Below are positions 35,207 to 42,020 of a stretch of 42,020 nt of DNA, piece after piece (within the stretch, counting starts at the first letter, position 1; each line of letters begins with the position of its first letter). Source of the stretch: Atlanticothrix silvestris CENA357. Lineage in GTDB: Bacteria > Cyanobacteriota > Cyanobacteriia > Cyanobacteriales > Nostocaceae. A program made the position numbers and the translations under genes. Below the pieces are notes generated by a model that was given only the letters and a program-made list of their open reading frames with translations, had not been told where the DNA came from and searched no databases. Location: positions 1 through 42,020 of the forward strand of contig NZ_JAECZB010000071.1 of NCBI RefSeq assembly GCF_016056295.1, read 5' to 3'.

Positions 35207-35869
35207 GTGATGAAGAGTGTGAAAAAAACAATGAAAGTAGAAACTGATTTAGTAACAGGCAATTTACGAATGGAAGATATCATCAATATTGATGAATCGA
35301 AAGCCATAAAATTGTTTAAAAACAGATTTCAGAGATACAAAAAATTGGTAGAAGAGCTAGGTGAAGAAGCTGCTTTTGAACAGATGATGGAAAAATATCC
35401 TCAACAGCAAAAAGCGCTGATGGGTACTTTCATTGATAACAATACTCTAGCCCAAGGTTTCAAGAAAGCATCTCCCTTATTAGGGCTGATGGGCTTTGTG
35501 ATGGAAGTAGTAGATATATCTCAAAATGGAACTGATGCAGCCTTAGAAATTCAAAGAATTTGCCCAGTATTATCCATGGCTCAAGAATACGGTTTTAGTA
35601 GTCCGTGTCGTGTTTTCTGTGAGATGGAACAAGAAGCCACTAGAAGAGCTTTTCCAGGGATAAAGGCTGCAATTTTGAGTAAACAATCAGAAGATGACTG
35701 TGTTTGTGTATTTAAATATGAAAGGCCTGCAAATCAGGTTGTAGAATCAACTAGCCAAATGCCAAATGTTAATTCTCATTTAATCAATCGTTTGGCAGAG
35801 ATTGTTAGATTGATTCCTAGTTTAATTCGGATTGGTTTCAAAATTTTGAAAATGCGTTTATTACATTAA
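35207..35869 (+). CDS. L-2-amino-thiazoline-4-carboxylate hydrolase-like protein
   Basis: 220 residues from GTG 35207 (ATG 35210 next); the ATG at 35231 would give 212. It is mostly helical, with the block ICPVLSMAQEYGFSSPCRVFCEMEQEA (about 118-146, shown with its Cys/Glu pattern) and a following DDCVCVFKYE. These resemble the C-terminal half of the ATC-hydrolase family (PF14196), whose members open thiazoline rings or are uncharacterised in secondary pathways. The match is by pattern memory only. Hydrolysis of a thiazoline is not implied for this gene set. The last 45 residues form a further basic helix. Confidence 0.55.
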   Translation: MMKSVKKTMKVETDLVTGNLRMEDIINIDESKAIKLFKNRFQRYKKLVEELGEEAAFEQMMEKYPQQQKALMGTFIDNNTLAQGFKKASPLLGLMGFVMEVVDISQNGTDAALEIQRICPVLSMAQEYGFSSPCRVFCEMEQEATRRAFPGIKAAILSKQSEDDCVCVFKYERPANQVVESTSQMPNVNSHLINRLAEIVRLIPSLIRIGFKILKMRLLH

Positions 35870-35893
35870 GTAGGTAAGTCAGCTTCAATAATT

Positions 35894-36084
35894 AAAAGTT
35901 TGTAGTGAGTTGGCGTGATATTTTCCACGAGATGCTGCGCGCAGAAATAGGACTTATACCAATTCGCAATGACGCTCGTTCCTCGCTACCGCAATTAAAG
36001 AACTTAGATACAGCAAAGTTTTCAGGCTTTACATCTGTATCAGATTTTGCGTGAAATGGTATGAAGTTCTTACTACAAACTTTT
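35894..36084. repeat. 191-bp element with 16-bp inverted ends
   Basis: The ends AAAAGTTTGTAGTGAG (35894-35909) and CTTACTACAAACTTTT (36069-36084) are inverted at 15 of 16 positions. The interior has no coding frame and is more GC-rich in part (GCTGCGCGCAG). The end sequence matches the smaller element at 30635. It lies in the 252-base gap of the gene set, between the hydrolase-like and flavoprotein genes, and looks like a non-autonomous MITE-like insertion. Confidence 0.75.
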
Positions 36085-36121
36085 TCTATTTTTTTTAATT
36101 GTTTAACATAGTTTCATTTAC

Positions 36122-37531
36122 ATGAATAATATCCTCTCAGATTTACGACACATCATTGAAGGTGAAGTTAGTAACACAAAAGAAGAGTTAGAGGCTGTTT
36201 CTCATGATTTTGGTGGCATTATTCAAAAACAGCCTCGAATTATTGTTCGTCCAAAGAATTCTACTGATGTTGCTAAAGCTATTAAATATGCTGCCAAGCA
36301 AGGTTTAACTATTTCTTCAAGAGCAGCGGGACATTCATTAAGTGGTCAATCTTTGAACCAAGATGGCATCCTCTTAGATATGAGGAATCTCAATCAAATT
36401 CATGAGTTCCGCCCAGATGAACTTTGGTTCAAAGCTGATGCTGGTATGACTTGGAAGCAAGTAGTTGATACTTCAATACCATACGGTGTAGTTCCTCCCG
36501 TTCTCACAAATAACTTTGAAGTTACTTTAGGGGGAACCCTCTCAGCAGGTGGTTTAGGGTTAAGTTCTTTTCGTTACGGTTCTCAAGCTGATAATTGTTT
36601 GGGTTTGGAAGTTGTAACTGGAACAGGAGATATAATTTGGTGTACGCCAGAAAAAAATAGTGAACTTTTTAATCATGTTCTTTGCGGTTATGGTCAATTT
36701 GGCATCATTACCCAAGTACAAAATCGACTCAGAAAATATCGTCCTTTTACTCGTAGTTATTTCCTTTGTTATGACGATTTAGATATCCTCTTGAATGATC
36801 AAAGCTTACTGACATCAGAAAGCCGGATAGATGGTTTGGTATCTTTGTTCTCTCCTTGTTTACTAGGAGCATCGAGGGCAAATGAAAATGGAATCAGACC
36901 TATAATTGAGTGGTTTTATAGGATGCAAATTACTCTAGAAGTGGATTCTACAAATGATATAAATGAGATAGAATTGCTCTCTAGCTTGAATTTTTATCGT
37001 CATATCCACACTGAAGACCTGACTTTTAAGAAATTCATCCAACCAATAGCACAAGTACCGCATCCTGTAGATACTGCTAACTCTTGGATAGATGTGCTTT
37101 TGCCGGGGTCAATGGCAAAAAAATACATCGATATTGCTCTTAAACACATTCCTTCTTTTATTGATTTCCGTACTGTACCTGTGGGTTCATTTTGCCTACT
37201 TAACCGCAATATGAAAATGCCCATGTTCCCTTTACCTGAAGAAGATTTAGTTATTGGTTTAGGGTTATATCCAACTATACCTAAATTTCAGATTCAACAT
37301 GTTACAGAACAGTTAAATTTTCTCACTGACCTGGGTTTGCAAATGGGTGGTAAAAGATATATGGCTACCTGGGCAGACTTCGATCTACCAAAATGGCGAC
37401 TACAATTTGGTGATTACTGGCCTAAAGTCAATGAGATTAAGAGGAAGTACGATCCTCAGATGATACTCAATCCTGGCTTTTTTAAGTATGAACAGGTTGG
37501 AGAAAAAAATGAATCTCATGCATTATTATAG
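36122..37531 (+). CDS. FAD-linked oxidase, cytokinin-dehydrogenase-like
   Basis: 469 residues of the PCMH/VAO flavoprotein family. The FAD-binding domain (about 35-215) shows IIVRPKNSTDVAKAIKYA, SSRAAGHSLSGQSL and GGTLSAGGLGLSSFRYG. His71 in AGHSLSGQ aligns with the histidine that links FAD covalently in cytokinin dehydrogenases. The C-terminal YDPQMILNPG motif (about 450-459) is also of that group. The middle substrate domain is divergent. It should oxidise an amine or C-N/C-C single bond using oxygen or a quinone; the substrate is unknown. The stop overlaps the next gene by 23 bases. Confidence 0.87.
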   Translation: MNNILSDLRHIIEGEVSNTKEELEAVSHDFGGIIQKQPRIIVRPKNSTDVAKAIKYAAKQGLTISSRAAGHSLSGQSLNQDGILLDMRNLNQIHEFRPDELWFKADAGMTWKQVVDTSIPYGVVPPVLTNNFEVTLGGTLSAGGLGLSSFRYGSQADNCLGLEVVTGTGDIIWCTPEKNSELFNHVLCGYGQFGIITQVQNRLRKYRPFTRSYFLCYDDLDILLNDQSLLTSESRIDGLVSLFSPCLLGASRANENGIRPIIEWFYRMQITLEVDSTNDINEIELLSSLNFYRHIHTEDLTFKKFIQPIAQVPHPVDTANSWIDVLLPGSMAKKYIDIALKHIPSFIDFRTVPVGSFCLLNRNMKMPMFPLPEEDLVIGLGLYPTIPKFQIQHVTEQLNFLTDLGLQMGGKRYMATWADFDLPKWRLQFGDYWPKVNEIKRKYDPQMILNPGFFKYEQVGEKNESHALL

Positions 37532-37949
37532 TCGTCCTGGATTTAATTACGTTTCGAGTAACCATGTTACTGTTTACTGTTATGCCATATCTAAAAAAAA
37601 TCCCGGTTGGTCTATTGCTGCTACATATAATTTAGATGGAAAAATATTAACGACAGCACGCCAATATCTGGGGAATATGCCAAAGAATATTGCTGAATAT
37701 CACAGCATTATTTTGGGGTTGAGAAAATCTCAGGAATTAAACTTTCGTGATGTCATGTTCTTTAGTCAGAATCTGAAAATCATTAATCAATTACAGGGAT
37801 TTAGCAATATCGATGATCTAGCTTTGATGCCCCTTTATCAACAAGTCGTTATTCTCCTTAGCCGCTTTCAGTTTTATAAATTGGAGTATCGGTCTTGGTC
37901 TGAAATGAAAGTGATGTTTAGCACTATTTTGGACATTACTGAAAAATAA
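37509..37949 (+). CDS. Degenerate RNase H-fold protein
   Basis: 146 residues from ATG 37509, with GGAG six bases upstream; an ATG at 37488 in the same frame has no such site. The fold pattern of the RNase HI/reverse-transcriptase-like group is clear: VTVYCYAISKKNPGWS keeps the NPG turn, NIAEYHSIILGL keeps the Glu helix, and NQLQG ends the third strand-helix unit. The catalytic acids are mostly gone. The first Asp is Tyr or Cys, the SDS Asp is Gln (FFSQNLKII), and the last Asp aligns with Val; only the Glu of AEY remains. It overlaps the flavoprotein gene by 23 bases and is seven bases before the devB-like gene, so it is fixed in the operon. A non-nuclease role is inferred. Confidence 0.78.
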   Translation: MNLMHYYSRPGFNYVSSNHVTVYCYAISKKNPGWSIAATYNLDGKILTTARQYLGNMPKNIAEYHSIILGLRKSQELNFRDVMFFSQNLKIINQLQGFSNIDDLALMPLYQQVVILLSRFQFYKLEYRSWSEMKVMFSTILDITEK

Positions 37950-37956
37950 TAAATGT

Positions 37957-39213
37957 ATGAAAATTTCACTCACACAGAAGCAGAAAAACGCAGAGATGTT
38001 GCAAGAGTCTGAAGAAATTAATGAATCATTTTTATTTACACCTAAATTTCGCTGGTTAGTTGCTTTAGGTGTTATCTGTATGCTGGGGATAGGAATAGGA
38101 GTTTTATATATAGCTCGTCTATCAGCTACGCCTAAAAGCAAATTGGTAGCAGTTCCACAAGTTAACCAACCAGTAATTTCTAAAGTAAATGCATTGGGAA
38201 GATTGGAGCCAGCAGGTGAAGTGATTAAGGTTTCTGCTCCTACGAATCCTAGCATTGGTAGCGGTAGCCGTGTAATTCAATTGTTAGTAGATGAAGGTAA
38301 TCAGGTACGAGCAGGACAAGTCATTGCTATTTTAGATAATCGCGATCGCCTGCAAGCGAATTTAATCGAAGCCCAAAAGCAAGTCCAAGTTGCCCAATAT
38401 CGTTTAGCTCAGGTCAAAGCAGGAGCAAAACCAGGAGAATTAGCCGCTATTCAAGCGAACATTAAAAACTTGCAAGCCCAGTTAGATGGTGAAATCCAAA
38501 CCCAGTCAGCCACCATTGCTCGCACGAAAGCAGAATTACAGAATGCAGACATCGAATTTAAACGCAATCAAGCTCTTTATAATGAGGGAGCGATCGCAGC
38601 TGCAACATTAGATAGTCGCAGATTAGCTCTGACAACCGCCCAAGAACAATTAAACAGCGCTAAAGCAAACTTAGAGCGCACTAAACGCACACTGAGCGCC
38701 CAAATTCAAGAAGCCAAAGCCACCTGGGAAAAAACAGCCCAAGTACGTCCTACAGATATAGCAACAGCACAAGCAGAGATAGATAGTGCTATTGCTACAG
38801 TTGGTAAAATGCGATCTGAACTGAAATTAGCCTACGTCCGAGCGCCACAAGCTGGTCAAATTCTGCGGATTCAAGCTCATCCCGGAGAAACAGTCGGCAA
38901 TGAAGGAGTTGTGGAACTTGGACAAACTGACCAAATGTATGCGATCGCAGAGATTTACGAAAGTGATATTGCCAAAATTCGCCCTGGTCAAACTACTAAT
39001 ATTACCAGCCCCAGCAATGCCTTTATTGGTAAATTAAGCGGCACTGTTGATCAAATTGGCTTAACAGTAGCGAAAAAAGACGTATTAGACAGCGATCCCA
39101 CAGCAGCAACAGATGCCAGAGTAATTGAAGTCAAAATTCGTTTAGACAAAGCTGCAAGTCAAAAAGTAGCCCACCTGACAAATCTTCAGGTCAATGTCGA
39201 GATTAATTTATGA
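37957..39213 (+). CDS. DevB-like membrane fusion (HlyD-family) exporter subunit
   Basis: 418 residues. One membrane helix (about 27-51) is followed by the fusion-protein layout: a lipoyl-like half (about 70-130, RVIQLLVDEGNQVRAGQVIAILDN), a long coiled-coil hairpin (about 130-275, with many AQ/KA repeats) and a barrel region (about 290-415, VRAPQAGQILRIQAHPGETVG). It couples the inner-membrane ABC pair DevCA to a TolC-type channel. In Anabaena DevBCA exports heterocyst glycolipids. This copy sits in the Rieske/flavoprotein gene set and may export its product. It starts seven bases after the previous stop. Confidence 0.93.
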   Translation: MKISLTQKQKNAEMLQESEEINESFLFTPKFRWLVALGVICMLGIGIGVLYIARLSATPKSKLVAVPQVNQPVISKVNALGRLEPAGEVIKVSAPTNPSIGSGSRVIQLLVDEGNQVRAGQVIAILDNRDRLQANLIEAQKQVQVAQYRLAQVKAGAKPGELAAIQANIKNLQAQLDGEIQTQSATIARTKAELQNADIEFKRNQALYNEGAIAAATLDSRRLALTTAQEQLNSAKANLERTKRTLSAQIQEAKATWEKTAQVRPTDIATAQAEIDSAIATVGKMRSELKLAYVRAPQAGQILRIQAHPGETVGNEGVVELGQTDQMYAIAEIYESDIAKIRPGQTTNITSPSNAFIGKLSGTVDQIGLTVAKKDVLDSDPTAATDARVIEVKIRLDKAASQKVAHLTNLQVNVEINL

Positions 39214-39239
39214 AGAGGGAAATTCAATCTCTCAAACTC

Positions 39240-39277
39240 TTATTCTCTGCGTCTCTGCGCCTCTGCGTGATCATCCC
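39240..39277 (+). repeat. CTCTGCG-type dispersed repeat between devB- and devC-like genes
   Basis: CTCTGCGTCTCTGCGCCTC repeats a CTCTGCG unit three times between the two genes. Related sequence lies near 16165. It does not interrupt either gene if devC starts at 39278. Confidence 0.55.
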
Positions 39278-40435
39278 ATGTTTAAACACAAAATTCCATT
39301 AGCTTGGCTGCAACTAAAAAAGCAAAGGGGGCGTTTTATTGTTGCTCTTTGCGGAATTACCTTTGCTAACTTTCTCATGTTGATGCAGTTGGGCTTTCAA
39401 TCTGCTTTATATGACAGCAATACACGCTTTCATCTACTTCTGCAAACAGACTTAATAATAGTTAGCCGCCAAGCACAAAATTTAGGACTTCTGAGTAGTT
39501 TTCCTCGGCGGCGTTTGTTTCAAGCGGCGAATTTATCCCAGGTTGAATCAGTTAATCCCTTGTACATCCGTTTGGGAGTTTGGAAAAGCCTGGAAACTAA
39601 GCTTGATGAGTCAATTTTGGTGATTGGTTTTAATCCAGATAAACCTGCATTTAACTTGCCACAAGTCAATAAAAATTTAGATTTGATTAAGTATCCAGAC
39701 ACACTTTTATTTGACCGTAACGCCAACGGCAAATACCAACAAGCGATCGCCTCTGTAGATGGAGGTAAATCTATCACAACAGAACTCCAAGGACATAAAG
39801 TTACAATTAGGGGTTTGTACGAAGTTGGCGCATCCTTTGTAGCCAATGCGAGCGTGATTACCAGTGACCAAAACTTTTTACGAATTTTTTCATCACAGTC
39901 AGCAGGTAAAGTTAACCTTGGTTTAATTAAGCTAAAACCTAATAGTGATGCCAATGTAGTAGTTAAAGAATTGCAGTCTTACCTTGGGGATGATGTAAAA
40001 GTTCTTACTCGTCAGGAATTTATTGATTTTGAAAAGAAATATTGGCAAGAGAGTGGTGCAATTGGTTTTATCTTTTCTTTAGGTGTGACAATCGGATTTT
40101 TAGTGGGTGTAATTATTGTTTATCAAATTATTTACAGTGATGTGATGGATCACATTGCGGAATATGCCACATTAAAAGCAATGGGATTTCGGAATAGATA
40201 CTTGTTATCTGTTGTATTTCAAGAAGCATTAATTTTAGCCGTACTTGGTTATATCCCTGGCTGTTTGATTTCTTTGGGCATGTATACAGCAACCCGGAAT
40301 GCCACAAAATTACCGCTATTTATGACTGCTGATCGCGTCATTCAAGTTTTAATTTTGACGATTATTATGTGCCTAATTTCTGGAGCGATCGCTATGCGAA
40401 AGTTGAATGCAGCAGACCCAGCAGATATTTTTTAA
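39278..40435 (+). CDS. DevC-like ABC exporter permease (FtsX family)
   Basis: 385 residues from ATG 39278 (reads MFKHKIPLAWLQLKKQRGRF), chosen because the longer frame from 39194 overlaps devB and translates the CTCTGCG repeat. The family layout is one membrane helix (about 18-40), a long periplasmic domain (about 45-260) and three more helices near the C-terminus (about 265-290, 310-335 and 350-375), with the YATLKAMGFRNRYLL loop that contacts the ATPase. It is the membrane part of the DevBCA exporter. Confidence 0.93.
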   Translation: MFKHKIPLAWLQLKKQRGRFIVALCGITFANFLMLMQLGFQSALYDSNTRFHLLLQTDLIIVSRQAQNLGLLSSFPRRRLFQAANLSQVESVNPLYIRLGVWKSLETKLDESILVIGFNPDKPAFNLPQVNKNLDLIKYPDTLLFDRNANGKYQQAIASVDGGKSITTELQGHKVTIRGLYEVGASFVANASVITSDQNFLRIFSSQSAGKVNLGLIKLKPNSDANVVVKELQSYLGDDVKVLTRQEFIDFEKKYWQESGAIGFIFSLGVTIGFLVGVIIVYQIIYSDVMDHIAEYATLKAMGFRNRYLLSVVFQEALILAVLGYIPGCLISLGMYTATRNATKLPLFMTADRVIQVLILTIIMCLISGAIAMRKLNAADPADIF

Positions 40436-40519
40436 TATTATGAAAATTATCTAACCGCCAAGCCGCCAAAATGCCAAGAAAAGAAATAGAAAATTTTATA
40501 AATCAGGTAGGACTGTTAT

Positions 40520-41233
40520 ATGCAAATAGTCAATAGGCGGAGTTCAAATCAATTTAAGACTAATGAGCCTGTAATTTATATCCGCAATATTAATCATTTT
40601 TTTGGTAAAGGCAGCTTACGCAAACAAGTTTTGCATAACATCAATTTAGATATTTATCCAGGTGAAATAGTGATGATGACTGGCCCTTCTGGGTCAGGAA
40701 AAACTACCTTATTGTCATTGATTGGAGCATTACGTTCTTGTCAGCACGGTAGCTTAAAAGTCATTGGTCAAGAACTATGCAACGCTAAACCCAATCAATT
40801 AATCACAACAAGACGACAGATTGGGTACATTTTTCAAGGACATAATCTTTTAGATAGCTTAACAGCACGGCAAAATGTCGAGTTGTCTTTAGAACTACAC
40901 AATCACTTGTCAGCGAACGCAAGACAGGCAAAAGCATTACGAATGCTACAAGCGGTAGGATTAGGAGATCGAGTTAACTATTACCCAGAAAACTTATCTG
41001 GTGGTCAAAAACAAAGAGTTGCGATCGCCCGCGCTTTAGTAGCGAATCCTAAAATTATTCTCGCCGATGAACCGACAGCTTCACTTGATAAAAAATCAGG
41101 GCGAGATGTGGTGGAACTAATGCAAAATCTTGCCCAAGAACAAGGCTGTACTATCTTACTTGTTACCCATGACAATCGGATTCTAGATATTGCCTTTCGT
41201 GTTATTTCTATGGAGGATGGTTCTTTAACCTGA
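40520..41233 (+). CDS. DevA-like ABC exporter ATP-binding subunit
   Basis: 237 residues. Walker A GPSGSGKTTLL (about 53-63), signature LSGGQKQRVAIARAL (about 155-169), Walker B IILADEPTASLD (about 175-186) and the switch His in LLVTHD are all present. It belongs to the LolD/MacB/DevA group and energises DevB-DevC. The gap after devC is 84 bases. It is the last gene of the rightward set; no clear terminator follows. Confidence 0.94.
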   Translation: MQIVNRRSSNQFKTNEPVIYIRNINHFFGKGSLRKQVLHNINLDIYPGEIVMMTGPSGSGKTTLLSLIGALRSCQHGSLKVIGQELCNAKPNQLITTRRQIGYIFQGHNLLDSLTARQNVELSLELHNHLSANARQAKALRMLQAVGLGDRVNYYPENLSGGQKQRVAIARALVANPKIILADEPTASLDKKSGRDVVELMQNLAQEQGCTILLVTHDNRILDIAFRVISMEDGSLT

Positions 41234-41340
41234 GTTCGGGTTAATCGGATTGAGGCACGAATAGTCTGGCAATTGATAAGTATGATATTTAGAAACAAGT
41301 CAATATTACGCAGCCAGCTTTGAGATCTGACACTAAAAAT

Positions 41341-41796
41341 TTATGAATTCTGTTGTCTCCATTTGTCCCATAACAAATGCACATCATCTGGTTGCCCATC
41401 GTAGTTAAGCATCTGGTCTGAAATTTTTACCCACGTCTGGGCGCTACGCGTCCAAAGATTGCCAACTGGGCGTAACTTCGTTGTATCATCTAATGTCCCA
41501 GCTTTAACATTGATAGTATCTGGGCTGTAAGTCCGCTCATGAAATAATCGCGTTCCGCAGTCACCGCAGAATAGGTTTTTTACTTCACGTCCGCTATCAG
41601 CTTTGCGAGTCCAAGCTTTTGGCTGTCCTTTAATAATAACCACAGCATCTCGTGCTACCGTCAATGACATACCAAAAGCACTGGAGGATTGTTTTTGACA
41701 CTCCCGGCAATGGCATACGTAAAGAGTTAAAGGTTGGGCGTGGATTTCGTAACGAATCTCCCCACATTGACAACCCCCAGTATACGGAATACTCAC
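41341..41796 (-). CDS. GFA family zinc protein (formaldehyde-activating-enzyme-like)
   Basis: 151 residues from GTG 41796. The cysteine pattern of the family is complete: GGCQCG at the N-terminus, CHCRECQK (about 28-35) and FCGDCGTRLF (about 77-86), together binding structural and catalytic zinc. The namesake Gfa was once thought to condense formaldehyde with glutathione; most relatives are uncharacterised. It faces the DevBCA genes from the other strand. Confidence 0.92.
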   Translation of the reverse strand: MSIPYTGGCQCGEIRYEIHAQPLTLYVCHCRECQKQSSSAFGMSLTVARDAVVIIKGQPKAWTRKADSGREVKNLFCGDCGTRLFHERTYSPDTINVKAGTLDDTTKLRPVGNLWTRSAQTWVKISDQMLNYDGQPDDVHLLWDKWRQQNS

Positions 41797-41828
41797 AAGT
41801 TTTTTCTTTGAGAATTAATTATGACTGT

Positions 41829-42020
41829 ATGTCAATAAGATTATCTCAATTTGAAAGCAGATTTTATAATGAGTCTTTAATACTCGCCCGTGAGTCTTTG
41901 ATACTCGCTCACGAGTCTTTGATATTCACCCATGAGTCTTGGATACTCGCTCACGAGTCTTTGATATTCGCCCATGAGTCTTGGATACTCGCCCGTGAGT
42001 CTTTGATACTCGCCCGTGAG
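41829..42020 (+). CDS. Partial frame carrying heptapeptide repeats (uncertain)
   Basis: An ATG at 41829 opens a frame that stays open to the window edge. After 14 non-repeat residues (MSIRLSQFESRFYN) come seven copies of ESLILAR/H-like heptapeptides, encoded by the 21-bp tandem repeat. Because 21 is a multiple of three, the frame is kept by the repeat alone, so it may not be a gene. The reverse strand is also open across the array (LTGEYQR units). Incomplete at the 3' end. Confidence 0.3.
   Translation, partial: MSIRLSQFESRFYNESLILARESLILAHESLIFTHESWILAHESLIFAHESWILARESLILARE
41871..42020. repeat. 21-bp tandem repeat array, seven copies, continuing off the edge
   Basis: Seven contiguous units begin at 41871, 41892, 41913, 41934, 41955, 41976 and 41997, with three more bases at the edge. 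The consensus is GAGTCTTTGATACTCGCCCGT. Most changes are at the last third (CCCGT, CTCAC, CCCAT) and at TTTG/TTGG. Each unit has GAGT and ACTC arms, seven bases apart. There are no spacers, so it is not CRISPR. Confidence 0.92.

Noticed and set aside
39194-39277. Upstream extension of the DevC-like gene
   Set aside because: It would overlap the DevB-like gene and translate a dispersed CTCTGCG repeat; the ATG at 39278 begins the family-typical sequence.
41871-42020. Possible CRISPR array
   Set aside because: Units are contiguous 21-mers without spacers and no cas genes are nearby.

Overview
The window looks like chromosome of a filamentous, probably heterocyst-forming cyanobacterium (Nostocales). 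The evidence is a photosynthetic gene set (Psb27, the DUF2499/DUF3593 pair kept in cyanobacteria and plastids, an SLH-OprB outer-membrane porin), a SphS/SphR/PhoU phosphate-sensing block, a DevBCA-type exporter, very frequent GCGATCGC (HIP1) octamers, and the 7-bp tandem repeats and short palindromic repeats typical of Nostoc-like intergenic DNA. No tRNA, rRNA, CRISPR array, prophage or complete insertion sequence was recognised.

Layout. 1-8.3 kb holds dispersed genes: a fasciclin lipoprotein, an unknown exported protein, cobO, a deoxyhypusine-synthase-like gene, a PAS/GAF sensor without a kinase domain, a ribbon-helix-helix (RHH) antitoxin-like gene broken by one extra A, and a small lipoprotein. 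8.5-19 kb is mostly housekeeping: polA with an Rpn-type nuclease gene behind it, a family-10-like glycosyl hydrolase, psb27, cofH, csaB, DUF2499/DUF3593 and hisA. 19.2-21.1 kb has an MFS transporter and two tiny related basic proteins. 21.5-27.6 kb is a phosphate or nutrient-response block: sphR, sphS, phoU, a Crp-family regulator and a porin with a very clear terminator. 27.6-30.2 kb has a GNAT acetyltransferase and a fused two-domain peptide-type ABC ATPase, the latter flanked by inverted 35-bp repeats. An RHH repressor-like gene with a palindromic operator follows at 30.8-31.1 kb.

The most interesting region is 31.6-41.2 kb. Nine genes on the + strand encode two tandem Rieske non-heme iron oxygenases, a divergent HemF (coproporphyrinogen oxidase) paralogue, an L-2-amino-thiazoline-4-carboxylate-hydrolase-like protein, a cytokinin-dehydrogenase-like flavoprotein with a probable covalent-FAD histidine, an RNase-H-fold protein that has lost catalytic acidic residues, and a complete DevB-DevC-DevA exporter. 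I read it as an undescribed small-molecule pathway with dedicated export, possibly making or modifying a tetrapyrrole. The co-localisation and residue changes are seen directly; the product is inference. The last five genes are tightly packed (one overlap, then gaps of 7, 64 and 84 bp). A 191-bp palindromic-ended element lies between the hydrolase-like and flavoprotein genes.

The window ends with a GFA-family zinc protein gene and, running off the edge, seven copies of a 21-bp repeat that keep one reading frame open.
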